From NCBI GenBank assembly GCA_937902985.1, contig CALFNG010000446.1:1-64000 (forward strand): a DNA stretch of 64,000 nucleotides. The letters run 5' to 3'. The stretch is from an uncultured Myxococcales bacterium. Lineage in GTDB: Bacteria > Myxococcota_A > Polyangia > Polyangiales > Polyangiaceae. This document shows, one piece after another, positions 32,035-43,000 of the stretch. The position numbers were made by a program, and so were the translations under genes. Below the pieces are notes generated by a model that searched no databases, had not been told where the DNA came from, and worked only from the letters and a program-made list of their open reading frames with translations. Each line of letters starts with the position of its first letter. Positions within the stretch are counted from its first letter, which is position 1.

Positions 32035-32520
32035 ATGGCCATGCGAATCGTCAACCGCTCGCAGCAGGTCTACGTGGACCAGAGCCTGATCGACGGGCTC
32101 AAGAAACGGGAGTCGGAGCTCGCTTCGATCATCATCGACGGCACGTCCCACATGGCGGCCGATCTCATCGCGATCCTCGAAGCGCGGATCGCAGCCGCCA
32201 GCAAGGCGATCACGACCCGAGCCACCTGGCTCGCTGCGGTTCAGACCGATGAAGACGAACGAGCCAGGGCCAAGCGAGCCGTCTCGGGGCTGAAGCAGGT
32301 CCTGCAGATCGCTTACGGAGGTTCGCTCGACGCTCTCGCCGACTTCGGCGTCGCCCCGCGCAAGCCCCGACCGATCACCCCCGAGACCGCGGTCGCCAAG
32401 GCGAAGGCAACGCGCGCCGCGCGGCAAACGATGGGCAAGAAGCAGAAGCAGAAGATCACCGGGGCGACGGCGCAGAGCGCTACGGAGAACCCCACACCGG
32501 TCGTCGAGATACCGAGATGA
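32035..32520 (+). CDS. Conserved hypothetical protein with basic tail
   Basis: 161 residues from ATG 32035, with a good GGAGAGG five bases upstream. The N-terminal two-thirds is helical (VDQSLIDGLKKRESELASII); the tail is Lys/Ala-rich with APRKPRPITPETAVAKAKAT then ARQTMGKKQKQKITG. I recall proteins with this PRK-x-LTPE-x-AK-x-RATR-x-TMGKKQ ending in several copies per genome in myxobacteria and acidobacteria, with no known function. The tail could bind nucleic acid. Its clear ribosome binding site makes it one of the intact genes in this decayed zone. Confidence 0.75.
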   Translation: MAMRIVNRSQQVYVDQSLIDGLKKRESELASIIIDGTSHMAADLIAILEARIAAASKAITTRATWLAAVQTDEDERARAKRAVSGLKQVLQIAYGGSLDALADFGVAPRKPRPITPETAVAKAKATRAARQTMGKKQKQKITGATAQSATENPTPVVEIPR

Positions 32521-32601
32521 GCGCGACACACACACCAGGCATCGCCCCAGGCATCGTGCCTCGCCCGGGCTAGCGCTGCGCCCGCCGCGGCGAACGCTCG
32601 C

Positions 32602-33054
32602 TCACGAACGCGTGGGCAAGCGCCTTCGCGCCTTCTTCGTCGGCACCTTGCCGATGCGCGGGTCGCCCGCGACGACAAGCTCGCACGCGCGCATCGCTTG
32701 CTCTTCGAAGCCGTCGTCTTCTGCCGGCAACAATTGCCAGCCGGTCTCGCCATCGCCGAAGACGGTGATCGATCGCATCGACGGCAACTCACGCTTGAGC
32801 GAAGCGTGATGCTCCCTGGTCGTGGCAATCCAGACGCCGTTGTCAACGACTGCGGCGGCTTTGTCGCGGAGCACGAACACGATCTTGTCATCGAGGTAGA
32901 TCGCGGTGCAGCCGAAGAAGAACTTCGTGTACGCACCGGCCCCGGCGACAGCGTCGAGCACGAACTCGAAGGGCACCTTGCGCGACGGCGCCTTCGATGC
33001 GAAGAGGGCGTCGGAACCGCGTGCGACGCGGCGCGCTGTGCGAGGACGGGCCAT
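32602..33054 (-). CDS. Conserved hypothetical, TfoX_N-like
   Basis: 150 residues from ATG 33054. The core reads VPFEFVLDAVAGAGAYTKFF, FGCTAIYLDDKIVFVLRDK, then ELPSMRSITVFGDGETGWQ and EEQAMRACELVVAGDPRIG. The F-GC-x-A-x-Y-x-DDKI strand order resembles the N-terminal domain of TfoX/Sxy-like proteins, but the match is weak and I would not assign competence function. The basic N-terminus (ARPRTARRVARG) and basic C-terminus (KKARRRLPTRS) suggest nucleic-acid contact. Confidence 0.7.
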   Translation of the reverse strand: MARPRTARRVARGSDALFASKAPSRKVPFEFVLDAVAGAGAYTKFFFGCTAIYLDDKIVFVLRDKAAAVVDNGVWIATTREHHASLKRELPSMRSITVFGDGETGWQLLPAEDDGFEEQAMRACELVVAGDPRIGKVPTKKARRRLPTRS

Positions 33055-33162
33055 CAGCGCGGTTCTATCACGCGCCTTCGAGCGACCCATCCGTGCGGCC
33101 GACAGCGTCGCCCTTTACGCGGTGCGGCATGCGGCCCGCTTCATGCAATTGCTCTCGTCATC

Positions 33163-33384
33163 ATGGCGATGAAACAAATGCTCGACTTGCGTAACTCGAT
33201 TCTTCCCGAGCCGAACAGCAACGTGGTTCCGGGCGGAATGTTTCTGGCGAGCGCTGCGATCGGCCTCGCACCCGTGGTCGCCGCCGTCGGCCTCCTGTCC
33301 GGCGGCGGTCTCTTCGCGGTCGCCGGCTCCTGCTGCATGCTCGGCGGCGGACTGATCACCGCGGTCATCTCGGCCGATCGTTGA
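33163..33384 (+). CDS. Small membrane protein
   Basis: 73 residues from ATG 33163: MAMKQMLDLRNSILPEPNSN, then two hydrophobic stretches rich in Gly/Ala (GMFLASAAIGLAPVVAAVGL and GGLFAVAGSCCMLGGGLITA). Probably a two-helix membrane peptide. No family recognised and no strong ribosome binding site. Confidence 0.5.
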   Translation: MAMKQMLDLRNSILPEPNSNVVPGGMFLASAAIGLAPVVAAVGLLSGGGLFAVAGSCCMLGGGLITAVISADR

Positions 33385-33433
33385 CCTGCGGCGCCGGCCT
33401 CGGCGCGACGCCCCCACGTGCGCCCCCATTTGA

Positions 33434-34339
33434 CTAAGCGTCCCCTCGCAGGTCTCTGCGTGCTTCTTCGATTCGCTTCTCGATCGCTTCCACGGCCCGT
33501 CGCGCGCGCTCCGCTTCGCTCTGCGCACGTGTCGCGGTGACCTCGGCTTCACGCGCAGACGCGCGGGCCTCTTTCGCCTCGGTTTCGAGCGCAGCCAGTC
33601 GGGCGCGCTTCACTTCTCGCTCCTGCGCGCGCGCCTGTCGCTCGCGTTCCGCCGCCTGTCGCGCCGCTGCATCCGCGCCGGCGCGCGCGGCGGCCGAGTC
33701 GGTCGCCCCGTGTCGCGCGCTCGGTTCATGCGACAGGCTTCGAGCCGCCGTCGCTGGCGCGGCACGAGTGCCTCTGGGGCCGTCGTGCTCGGCGCGTGGG
33801 GCGAGTTCGAGCCCGGCGAACGGATCGTCGACGTCGACGTCGCCGACCAGCTGGCCTTTCATGAGCGCTTCTCGCAAACCCGGATCGCCGCCGGTCGCGA
33901 CCGCTTGCAACGTTGCGCCGATGCGACGGCTTTGCGCGGACGCGAGCTCGCTTCCGTCTTCGTGCACCAGCTGGGTCGCGAGGGCGATGACTTCGGTGAC
34001 GCGGTCACGATAGGCCCGGGCGCTTGCGCGCATGGCCTCGGCGTCGCCGCCTTTCCGAACGGCCTGCGCGGTGACATGGGCGTCGAGCGCGGCCTGCACG
34101 AGCGCCGGGCGCTTGCGAGCGACCTGGTTCAACGCCCAGGCTGTTCGCGAGGGTTTGGCCAGGGCCCCCACGAGCCGCGACGCCGCGACGTCGCCGCCGG
34201 CCTTCAGCTGCCCGGCGAGCTCGCGCCGCACCGCGACGAAGCCGTCGAGCGGCGCGGCGTAGAGCCGATCGAGCGCCGCGGTCACGTCGGGCCCGTGAGA
34301 CGACGGACCCGAGGGCCCGCTGCCGGACCTGGAAGGCAT
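33434..34339 (-). CDS. Hypothetical protein with C-terminal coiled coil
   Basis: 301 residues. The N-terminal helical domain has ALDRLYAAPLDGFVAVRREL, LVGALAKPSRTAWALNQVAR and VQAALDAHVTAQ, a pattern I associate with an uncharacterised actinobacterial/myxobacterial family (LDxLYxxPLxxFVxxRxxL ... KPTxxAWAxNxLAR). The last 100 residues are an Ala/Glu/Arg coiled coil (AAERERQARAQEREVKRARL). Cytoplasmic. No operon partner is evident. Confidence 0.75.
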   Translation of the reverse strand: MPSRSGSGPSGPSSHGPDVTAALDRLYAAPLDGFVAVRRELAGQLKAGGDVAASRLVGALAKPSRTAWALNQVARKRPALVQAALDAHVTAQAVRKGGDAEAMRASARAYRDRVTEVIALATQLVHEDGSELASAQSRRIGATLQAVATGGDPGLREALMKGQLVGDVDVDDPFAGLELAPRAEHDGPRGTRAAPATAARSLSHEPSARHGATDSAAARAGADAAARQAAERERQARAQEREVKRARLAALETEAKEARASAREAEVTATRAQSEAERARRAVEAIEKRIEEARRDLRGDA

Positions 34340-34393
34340 CGACCCGGCGTAGCACGCACGAGCACGCGCGAGCAGACCGCCGCTGGCGCCCCG

Positions 34394-34699
34394 TCAGCGG
34401 CGCTGGAAATTCGCGCGGCCTTCGACGCGAACGGCCTCGTGCGGCAGCCGCCGGTACGTGACCCAGCGACCGGCATGCATATGATAGTAGCGGCCTTGCG
34501 CCTCGTAGACGTACCCGTCGCGCACGCGGTACGACGGCGCGACCACCACGGCGGGCGGGGGCGGATCGACGTACGTGGCGTCGTATCCGTCGACGGTTGC
34601 GTAGCCCGCACAGCCCAGGGCGAAGAACGCAGGCAGGGCCAGCGCGCAAACGACCGGAACGAGACGAGATGCAGTGAAGGCAAGGTTTCGAGCTGTCAC
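34394..34699 (-). CDS. Small lipoprotein
   Basis: 101 residues from GTG 34699, with AGAGG upstream. The signal peptide ends FFALGC, followed by YATVDGYDATYVDPPPPAVV and a short domain VRDGYVYEAQGRYYHMHAGR ending W-V-T-Y-R-R-L-P. The YYHMHAGRW-x-x-Y-R motif is common in small YXWGXW/DUF-type lipoproteins of Gram-negatives. Function unknown. Confidence 0.75.
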   Translation of the reverse strand: MTARNLAFTASRLVPVVCALALPAFFALGCAGYATVDGYDATYVDPPPPAVVVAPSYRVRDGYVYEAQGRYYHMHAGRWVTYRRLPHEAVRVEGRANFQRR

Positions 34700-34902
34700 G
34701 GGGGACCTCTGGACAGGAAGCGCGCTTCGCGGAATACCGCGCGGGCGTCGGCACGCGCACCGTGCGGGTGCCTTCAGGCTGACAGCATCCTCAGCAAGCG
34801 GTGTGCCGCTAGCGCGTTGCGTCGCGAAATCAGCCACCTGCGCGGATCGCGGACACTCGAACGACTTCACGTACTCGCGGTTTCGCTCTAAACCCCCGGC
34901 CC

Positions 34903-36207
34903 ATGACCTGCTGCCACTACGTCGTCGTCGAGGGCAACGAGTCCGCTTTCTCGGTCGATCCGTCGTCGATCGCGTTCGGCGCCGGCGTCCTCGCCGAGGC
35001 CGGCGAGCATCTTCGCGCCCTTTCGTGCCGGCGCGCCGCGGTCTTCACCGACGCGACGCTCGCCGCGCTCGAGCCCGTCGAGACGGTACTTCGCTCGCTC
35101 CGCGCCGCTGGAATCGAGGCGGAAGTGTACATGGACGTCCACGTCGAGCCGACCGACATGTCGTTCCGCGCGGCGACCGAGTTCGCCAGCGCGGGGCGCT
35201 TCGACGGATACATTTCGGTCGGTGGGGGGTCGGTCATCGACACGTGCAAGGCGGCGCTCCTCTACGCGACGTATCCCGCCGAGCTGCGCACCTACGTCAA
35301 CGCGCCCATCGGCGATGGCAAGCCCATCCCCGGCGCGCTTCCGCCCCACATCGCCTGCCCGACCACCTGCGGCACGGGCAGCGAATGCACCGGCATCGCG
35401 GTGTTCGACGACCTCAAGTTGAAGGCCAAGACAGGCATCGCTTCGCGGCGCCTCCGCCCGACCCTGGCCCTCATCGACCCCACCTGCACGCGCACGCTCC
35501 CCTCGATGGTGGTGGCGGCGAGCGGCTTCGACGTCTTGAGCCATGCGCTCGAGTCGTTCACCGCCAGGCCCTACACGGCTCGGGCCCGCCCGGAGAAGCC
35601 GTCTCTGCGACCGATGAGTCAAGGACGCAACCCCTGGAGCGACGTGGGGGCCCTCGAGGCGCTACGAATCGCGGGCAAGTACTTCGTTCGCGCGGTGAGC
35701 GACGCCAGCGACCGCGAAGCGCGCGAGTCGCTCTCGTGGGGCGCCACCCTCGCCGGCATCGCGTTTGGCAACGCCGGCGTGCATCTCCCGCACGCGATGT
35801 CGTACGCCGTGGCCGGGCTCGTCCGCGACTACAAATGCCCGGGGTATCCGCAGCACGAAGCGATGATTCCCCACGGCATCTCCGTCGTCGTCAACGCGCC
35901 GAGCGTGTTCCGCGTGACCGCGTCGACGTCCCCCGAACGCCACATCGAGGCTGCCGCGGCCCTCGGCGCCGACGTGCACGGCGTCGGGCCCGGGGACGCG
36001 GGAGCGTGCCTCTCCGGCCGGGTCATCGAGTTGATGCGCGCGGCGGGCGTGCCGAACGGCGTCGGCGGCGTCGGCTACGGCGAGGGCGATCTCGACGCGC
36101 TGACGCGCGGGTCGATCATGCAGAAGCGCCTGGTCGACAACGCGCCGATGCCGATCGACGACGCGGCGATGCGGTCGCTCTTTCGCGGCGCGCTGGCCTA
36201 CTGGTGA
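34903..36207 (+). CDS. Hydroxyacid-oxoacid transhydrogenase (iron-type ADH)
   Basis: 434 residues. The iron-containing alcohol dehydrogenase fold: the nucleotide-binding half has [32 protein letters not shown] and [11 protein letters not shown]. The metal-binding half has [26 protein letters not shown] and [14 protein letters not shown]. The long insert between the two halves and the [12 protein letters not shown] loop identify the ADHFE1/HOT subfamily, which moves hydride between gamma-hydroxybutyrate and 2-oxoglutarate without free NAD. Whether that is its substrate here is unproven. A thioesterase follows almost immediately. Confidence 0.87.
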   Translation: MTCCHYVVVEGNESAFSVDPSSIAFGAGVLAEAGEHLRALSCRRAAVFTDATLAALEPVETVLRSLRAAGIEAEVYMDVHVEPTDMSFRAATEFASAGRFDGYISVGGGSVIDTCKAALLYATYPAELRTYVNAPIGDGKPIPGALPPHIACPTTCGTGSECTGIAVFDDLKLKAKTGIASRRLRPTLALIDPTCTRTLPSMVVAASGFDVLSHALESFTARPYTARARPEKPSLRPMSQGRNPWSDVGALEALRIAGKYFVRAVSDASDREARESLSWGATLAGIAFGNAGVHLPHAMSYAVAGLVRDYKCPGYPQHEAMIPHGISVVVNAPSVFRVTASTSPERHIEAAAALGADVHGVGPGDAGACLSGRVIELMRAAGVPNGVGGVGYGEGDLDALTRGSIMQKRLVDNAPMPIDDAAMRSLFRGALAYW

Positions 36208-36227
36208 GCGCCGGCGGAGCGAACCGC

Positions 36228-36663
<436 letters not shown>

Positions 36664-36683
<20 letters not shown>

Positions 36684-37677
36684 CGTTGGGCACGAGGTAC
36701 TCGTCGAACGCCCGGTCCCACGGATAGGCGGCCTCCCAGCCCCAGTCTTTTCGCGCGCGCGCGTCGTCGACGTCTTCGGGCCACGAGGCCAGGATCGCGG
36801 TGCGCACCGGGTCGGGCTCGTAGTCGATGCGCGCCGCCGGAAAGGCCTTCTTGACCCGGTCGGCGATCTGAGCGGCGCTCAGGCTGAAGGCGCCGATGTT
36901 GTAGACCGAGGTCGTGAGCCGCTCGCGATCGACGCTCGCGAGATCGAGGAGCGCGCGCACGGCGTCGGGCGTCGCCATGAAGGGGATGCGCGCGTCGGGC
37001 CTGACGGAGCACGAGTACGGCGTCGCGCTCGCGGCGGCGTGGATCATCCCCGGCCCGAAGTCGCTGGTGCCGCCGATGGGCACCGAGTCGGCCGAAATGA
37101 GGCCCGGGAGGCGAATGGACCTGAAGTCGAGGCGCGACGCGCTGGGGTTCCCCATCTGGTGGGCGTAGAGGTTGAAGTAGCGGCCCACGTGCTCGCAATA
37201 GAGCTTGTTGCAGCCGTACATCGTGATCGGGACGTTCCACTGCTCTTCGCGGATCCGCCCGACCGCGCGCTTCTCTTCGAGCGACGGGAGCCCGTAGACC
37301 GCGATCGAGCTCGGGAAGATAAAGCGGACGGAACGGCCCAGGCGCGCCGACTGGTTCTGGGCCATGCGAAGGACGTTGAGCGTCCCCTCGACGTTCACCT
37401 GGTGGGCGAGCTCGGGGTCCCGCTCACCGCGCGCCGACAGGAGCGCCGCCAGGTGGAACACCGTGTCGACCTCGTGGTGCGCCGCGACCTGGTCGAGGAG
37501 GTACCGGTCCATGATGTTGCCGGCGTAGCTCGCCGAGACCAGGGAGCGGATCGTGTCTGGCGGAAGGGAGAGATCGAGCGTGACGACTTCGAACCCTCCC
37601 TGCGCGGCCACCGTATGCAGGAGCGACTTGCCGATCTCGCCGTTGGCACCCGTGACGAGCACGACCGGTTTTGGCAT
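36664..37677 (-). CDS. tdh: L-threonine 3-dehydrogenase (SDR type)
   Basis: 337 residues. An extended SDR with [11 protein letters not shown] for [18 protein letters not shown], catalytic Ser in FPSSIAVYG, and Tyr/Lys of [30 protein letters not shown] and [15 protein letters not shown] are characteristic of bacterial SDR threonine dehydrogenases, unrelated to the zinc-dependent E. coli Tdh. It oxidises threonine to 2-amino-3-ketobutyrate, the substrate of the kbl product encoded 9 bp upstream on the same strand, so the two form a threonine-to-glycine operon. Confidence 0.9.
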
Positions 37678-37686
37678 GCGGGTTCT

Positions 37687-38910
37687 TTAGATTAGTTCGA
37701 ACCGCTTGCCCACGCGAGTGAACGCCTCGACCGCGCGATCGACCATTCTGGCCGTGTGCGCCGCCGAGAGCTGGACTCGAATTCGCGCCTGGCCGCGGGG
37801 TACGACGGGGAACGAGAAGCCGACGACGTAGACCCCTTCATCGAGCATCGCGGCGGCCACGTCTCGGGCGAGCCTCGCGTCGCCGCCGTCCTCGGCTCGG
37901 GGGCCGCTCATCATGACGGGAACGATCGGATGGAAGCCGGGACGGATGCAGAACCCTGCCTGCGTCATGCCCCCCCGGAACCGCACGGCGTTCTCGAGGA
38001 CGCGATCGGCGAGGCGGGGCGAGCCGTCGTTCGATTCGAGGAGGTCGAGCACCGCCAGGCTGGCGCCGACGATCGGCGGCGCGATGCTGTTCGAGAAGAG
38101 GTACGGCCGCGATCGCTGCCTCAAAAGCGCCACCGCCCCGGCTCGCCCGGCGGTGAAGCCGCCCGCCGCGCCGCCGAGGGCCTTGCCCAGTGTCGACGTG
38201 AGGATGTCGACGCGGCCCATGACGCCGCAGTGCTCGATCGAGCCTCGCCCCGTCGCGCCGATGAATCCGCTCGCGTGGCTGTCGTCGACCATGACGAGCG
38301 CGCGGTGGCGGTCGGCCAGATCGCAGATGCGATCGAGGGGCGCGACGTCGCCGTCCATCGAGAAGACGCCGTCGGTCGCGATGAGGCGCAGGCGCTTCTC
38401 TTTGGAGGCGACGAGCGCCGCTTCGAGCGCTTCGAGGTCGCCGTGCGGGTACCTGAGGCGGACGGCTTTGCTGAGGCGGATGCCGTCGATGATCGACGCG
38501 TGGTTCAGCGCGTCACTGACGACGGCGTCCCGCTCGTCGAGGAGCGTCTCGAAGAGCCCTCCGTTCGCGTCGAAGCACGACGAGTAGAGAATGGCGTCTT
38601 CCATGCCGAAGAACCGCGCGAGGCGCGCCTCGAGCGTCTTGTGGACGTCTTGCGTTCCGCAGATGAACCGCACGCTCGAGAGGCCGTAGCCGTACGCGTC
38701 GAGCGCGGCGCGCGCTGCCTCGAGCACGCGGGGATGCGAGCTCAGGCCGAGGTAGTTGTTCGCGCAGAAGTTGAGGACGGGCCCCGACGCCTCGCTCACG
38801 CGTATCGAGGCGCCCTGCGGGCCGAGCAAGCTCCGCTCGCCCTTCTCGAGCCCGGCGGCCCGGATTTCGTCGAGCGTGGAGGCGAATGCTTCCCCGGCGC
38901 CTTCGTACAT
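37687..38910 (-). CDS. kbl: Glycine C-acetyltransferase (2-amino-3-ketobutyrate CoA ligase)
   Basis: 407 residues, the usual length. PLP alpha-oxoamine synthase features: [63 protein letters not shown], Schiff-base Lys in STLGKALGG, and [12 protein letters not shown]. These match Kbl closely. It splits 2-amino-3-ketobutyrate with CoA into glycine and acetyl-CoA. First gene of the kbl-tdh operon. Confidence 0.93.
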   Translation of the reverse strand: MYEGAGEAFASTLDEIRAAGLEKGERSLLGPQGASIRVSEASGPVLNFCANNYLGLSSHPRVLEAARAALDAYGYGLSSVRFICGTQDVHKTLEARLARFFGMEDAILYSSCFDANGGLFETLLDERDAVVSDALNHASIIDGIRLSKAVRLRYPHGDLEALEAALVASKEKRLRLIATDGVFSMDGDVAPLDRICDLADRHRALVMVDDSHASGFIGATGRGSIEHCGVMGRVDILTSTLGKALGGAAGGFTAGRAGAVALLRQRSRPYLFSNSIAPPIVGASLAVLDLLESNDGSPRLADRVLENAVRFRGGMTQAGFCIRPGFHPIVPVMMSGPRAEDGGDARLARDVAAAMLDEGVYVVGFSFPVVPRGQARIRVQLSAAHTARMVDRAVEAFTRVGKRFELI

Positions 38911-39014
38911 GGTGGCCCCACGATAGCGCGCCCGCGGCGCGGGAGACCTTCGCTACCGTTCCACGGCGCTTGACTCTCTCGCCCGATTGCCATTGGTTGG
39001 GCGTCGCCATCGCC

Positions 39015-39530
39015 ATGCTCGACCGAGTCCGTGACGCCCTCTACCGCGCGATCGCCACCCCTACCGGCGATTCGCTCGCCCCGATCCGCCTCCCGAAAGA
39101 CCTCGCCCGCCGCCTGAACGCGACGCTCGGGCGGCCGCTGGCGCCGCTCGACGAGCTGGGCAAGCGCGCTCGGGGCCGCCAGCGCCTGGCCGAGCTGCGA
39201 AGCGCGCAGGCCGGCGGATCGAGCCCGGTCGTCGCCAGCGCGAGCGTGGCGACCGCCAGGGAGGCCGCGCCGATCCTGGTCTACTTCGAGAAGGATCGGA
39301 ACGTCCGCCAGCTGACGCGCGTCGAAGAGCTCCTCGGCGCCAAGGGCTACGTGTGGAAGCGACTCGACGTGGCCGGCGACGAGGCAACGCTCGACTTCGT
39401 CTTGCGCGAAGCCGGGTGCGAGCGCGACGACTTGCCGATCGTCTACGTGGCCAGCCGCATGATCGGGACGCTCGACGCGCTCGTTCGGGCCGACGTCTCG
39501 GGCGAGCTCGCGACGGCCATCCTCGGCTAG
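39015..39530 (+). CDS. Glutaredoxin-like protein lacking catalytic Cys
   Basis: 171 residues from ATG 39015. The N-terminal 80 residues are Arg/Ala-rich and unassigned. The C-terminal 85 residues follow the glutaredoxin fold: ILVYFEKDRNVRQLTRVEEL, LGAKGYVWKRLDV, then DLPIVYVASRMIGTLDALVR, which mirrors VPQVFIGGxxIGGxDDL. Where CPYC should be there is DRNVRQ, so thiol redox chemistry is lost. The cis-Pro is kept (LPIV). It may bind glutathione or a partner instead. Confidence 0.65.
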   Translation: MLDRVRDALYRAIATPTGDSLAPIRLPKDLARRLNATLGRPLAPLDELGKRARGRQRLAELRSAQAGGSSPVVASASVATAREAAPILVYFEKDRNVRQLTRVEELLGAKGYVWKRLDVAGDEATLDFVLREAGCERDDLPIVYVASRMIGTLDALVRADVSGELATAILG

Positions 39531-39599
39531 CGTTCGGCCGCGACCCGACCGCGGGCTGCTGTCTCCAGAGCACGCGCCGGCCAGGCTCCGACGCGCGAT

Positions 39600-40016
39600 C
39601 TATCGCGGGCGGACGAAGTCGACGCTCGTTCCCAGGTGTCCCAGCGCCCTCGCCTCGAGGCAGCACGGGGAGCCCGGCTCGACGATGCGGCAGTCGTCGG
39701 GGCGCACGTCGTAGAGGATGCACGGGAAGCGCCCGGGCGCGCTCACGTCGAGGGCGGCGCAGCGCTCGCCGGTGTTCTTGACGAAGCGCCACCCCGGGGG
39801 GCGATTGTCGAGCACGGTGAGCTTTCGAAGGAGCTCGGCGCCGTCCGGGTGGCGCAGCACGCGCTCCTCGTCCGGCTCGAGGAGATGAACCGTGCTGGGC
39901 CCGTGGTGGCAGCACCGGCCGCACGCCACGCAGTCGGCTCCGTCGGGATCGGGCGCGTCGAGCCGCCCGCCCATGCGCGCGTCGAGGGGAGATCGCTCGC
40001 GGGTCACGCCGGTCAT
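39600..40016 (-). CDS. YkgJ-type Cys-cluster protein
   Basis: 138 residues. CVACGRCCHHGPSTVHL, then CAALDVSAPGRFPCILYDVR and PDDCRIVEPGSPCC match the YkgJ/CxxCxxCC family thought to bind zinc or iron. It follows the big kinase gene by 7 bp on the same strand, so it is probably co-transcribed. Role unknown. Confidence 0.85.
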   Translation of the reverse strand: MTGVTRERSPLDARMGGRLDAPDPDGADCVACGRCCHHGPSTVHLLEPDEERVLRHPDGAELLRKLTVLDNRPPGWRFVKNTGERCAALDVSAPGRFPCILYDVRPDDCRIVEPGSPCCLEARALGHLGTSVDFVRPR

Positions 40017-40023
40017 GAGCGTG

Positions 40024-43000
40024 TCAGGCGCGCGGCGCGTCGAGCGGCCAGTTCGCCCGGCCCAGCGCGGGCGCGAGCTTCGCCAGTTCCTTGCGGACAG
40101 CCGCGGCCGTCGGCCGATTCGAGGGGTCCTGGCGAAGCGTCGATGCGAGGAGCGTCGTCAGCGGGCCGAACTGGGCGTGCCTGGCGAGGGCCTTCAGCGG
40201 CGGCGGGTAGCCGTCGTGCCCGACGTGCTTGGCGATCTGGGCCATCTCGGTCTCGGCCTCGAAGAGCACGCGCGACGTGAGCGCCTCGAAGGCGACGCAG
40301 CCGAAGGCGTAGACGTCGGACTTCGTGGGCGTCAGATCGGTGCGGCCCGCGAGCGCGCCCCAGACTTCGGGCGCACCGTACGCGCCCGTCGCGCAGCCGG
40401 GGCGGATATGACGGCCGGCCAGCCCGAAGTCGACGAGGACCGCCTGCTCGTCGCGCCGCAAGACGACGTTCGACGGCTTGAGATCCAGGTGCCCGACGCC
40501 AACGGAGTGCATGGCCTCGAGCCCCCGGAGGACGTCGTCGAGCACCTGCAAGACCCGCGCGGTGTCGACCCCGCCCGCTTCGAGCACGTGCTCGAGCGTC
40601 GTGCCCTCGACCAGCTCCATCACGAGGATCGGCTTCGGCTTGCTGCCGGCGTCGAAGGTGACGAACCGAGCGAGGTTCGGGTGCTGCGGCAAGGCGATGA
40701 GAGCGCTCGCCTCGTCACGAAACATCGTCAAGAACTCGGCTTCGCTGAGGCTGCGCGCGACGCTCGCGGAGTACTCGGGGACCTTGAGCGCGAAGCGCTC
40801 GGTCATCGCTTCGCCCTTGTCTTCGACGCGGGTCGCGACGAAGACGGAGCCCACGGCTCCCGCGCTAAGCGCGCGCACCACGTAGAACCCACCGATCGTC
40901 CGCCGGGGCGGCAACCACGTGGGGAGCGTCTCGACGACGCGCAAGCTGGGCGCGACGCTCGAGTCGCGGCTCTCTTTGGGCAGGTCGGTCAGCTGCCACG
41001 CCACCTGGCTGACGAGCTTGCCGATGGCCCGCGGCACCCCAGCCAGCACCTCGTCGAGCGCCGAAGCGAGGACCTGGGCGCCGAGGGCCTCGTCGACTCC
41101 CGCGAGCACGCGGGAGATCGCGACGGTCAGCGGCCTCGACGCGGCCGGCGGGTTCGAGGGCGCGCCGTCGGGATCGAGCCGCGCGCGCGCGCCGACGACG
41201 AGCTGCGCCAGCGAACCGAGCGCCGTCTCGAGCGACAGGACGACCTCGGGTTCGTTGCCGCCCGAAGGCGCCAGCGCCCGGAGCGACTCGGCCGAGGTCA
41301 TCGCCTGGAGAGCGCTGCCGACGCGCACGAGCACCGACCGAAGCGCTTCGCTGCGGCTCGACGCTTCGCTCACGAGGTTCTGCGCGAGCTCGTCGTGGGC
41401 GACGATCGCGGCTTCGGGTTCGAGCGGAACCGTCTTGGCGAACGCCGCGTAGCGCTCGAGCAAGTGCACGAGCTCGGGGTTCATCGCCGCCTCGGCGAGC
41501 GTGAGGAGCTCGCCAGGATCGACGAGGTGCCGGGCGACCGCGAGGAAGGCGTCGATGACGTCGCACACCCCGACCCGGACGAGCGCGTCCAGCGAGCGCG
41601 CGAGGCCCGCGAGGATCGTGCGCCTGACCGCCGAGGGCGGACCCCGCTCGACGCGATCGAGCAGCGCCCGCGCGATCCTCATGCAGCGCTTGCGGCGGCG
41701 AGCCGCTCTCGGCGGATCGCTCTCGTCGTCGCCCACGTCGCCGTCGGCGAGGTGGAGCAGCGCCCGGAGACGCCTCAGCGAGAGCGTCGGATGCGGATGA
41801 ACGAGGGTGCCTGCCGGTGAGAGCTCGAGTGGCAGACCCTCGCGGGCGAGGATCCATTCGGCCATGCGATCGCGCAGGCCATCGAGGGTCTCGTCGATCC
41901 CCCGGGCCGCCTCGCCCCCCCCGAGCATCAGCAGGTGGGCGAGGACGTCATGCTCGAGGAGGCTCGTATCGAGATCGCGGAGCACCGCGAGCGAAGTGCG
42001 TCGAGCAATCGACCCGACGCGACCTTCGGCGCCGTCCTCTTCGAGCGAGACCGCCTCGAGGGCGTCGACCGAGCCGCGCGCGGCCGCGAGCACGTCGCGG
42101 GCGCGGGCGTAGGCCTCCTTGGCTCCCTGGGTCGCGAAGGCGTCGAGGGCGCGGGCGATCTGGACCCGGACCGGCTCGTCGTCGCGATCGACCTTTTCGA
42201 GATCGTGGGAGACTTCGCGCGCGATCGCTTCGGCGCCGTCGTCCCTGCCGCTCTTCGGGCGCGCGGCGAGCAGGGCGAGCGCGCGGGCCGAGGCTCGCTG
42301 GGTTGCGGGCGAGTTCCCGAGCTCGACCCGGAGGTCGATCGCCGCCTCGCCGATATCGGCGCCCGCCTTCGCCAGGACGAGATCGAGGAGCTCGAGCGCG
42401 GCGTCGGGCTCGGAGTCGGCAGCCCGCGGCAGTCCCCAGAGGAACGCGGCTGCGGCTGCGGGATCGCGGTCGAGGAGGCCCTGCGACAGCGCCCGCTGCG
42501 CGAGCTCGAGGCCCCGCTCCGGCGCGACCGCGATCTGAGCGGCCATCGAGGCCGCGGCTCGCCGCCAGGCCGTGGGCGACAGCGCCGGCGAGAGCCCGTC
42601 TTCGATCTCCTTGGCGAGCGCGGGGACCCAGGGCGCGATCAACCCGCGAGCAACGGCCGCGTGGCGCCAGACGAGCGACTCCCGGTCCGCCAGGAGGCGG
42701 ACCCACGACGGCGCCACGGTGTCTCCCTTGAAGACCCGGAGGCTGTGGTCGTCTCCCTGCGCGGCCCTGCGGGCGGCCTCGACGGCCGCGCGCTCGATGA
42801 GCCTGGCGGCGAGGCGGCGCGCCGGGAGCGATCCCGTCGAGGGCTCGCCGATCCACTCGCGCGCGAGGGCTCTGCGCGAAGCCAGAGCGAGGGCCAGCGG
42901 CCCGTCGATCACACCGGCGCCGATCGGCAGCTCGGCGACGAGGGCGATGCGGGCGCGCGTCCCGGGGCTGCCGAGGCCGCGACCGCCGCCGAGCGCCATG

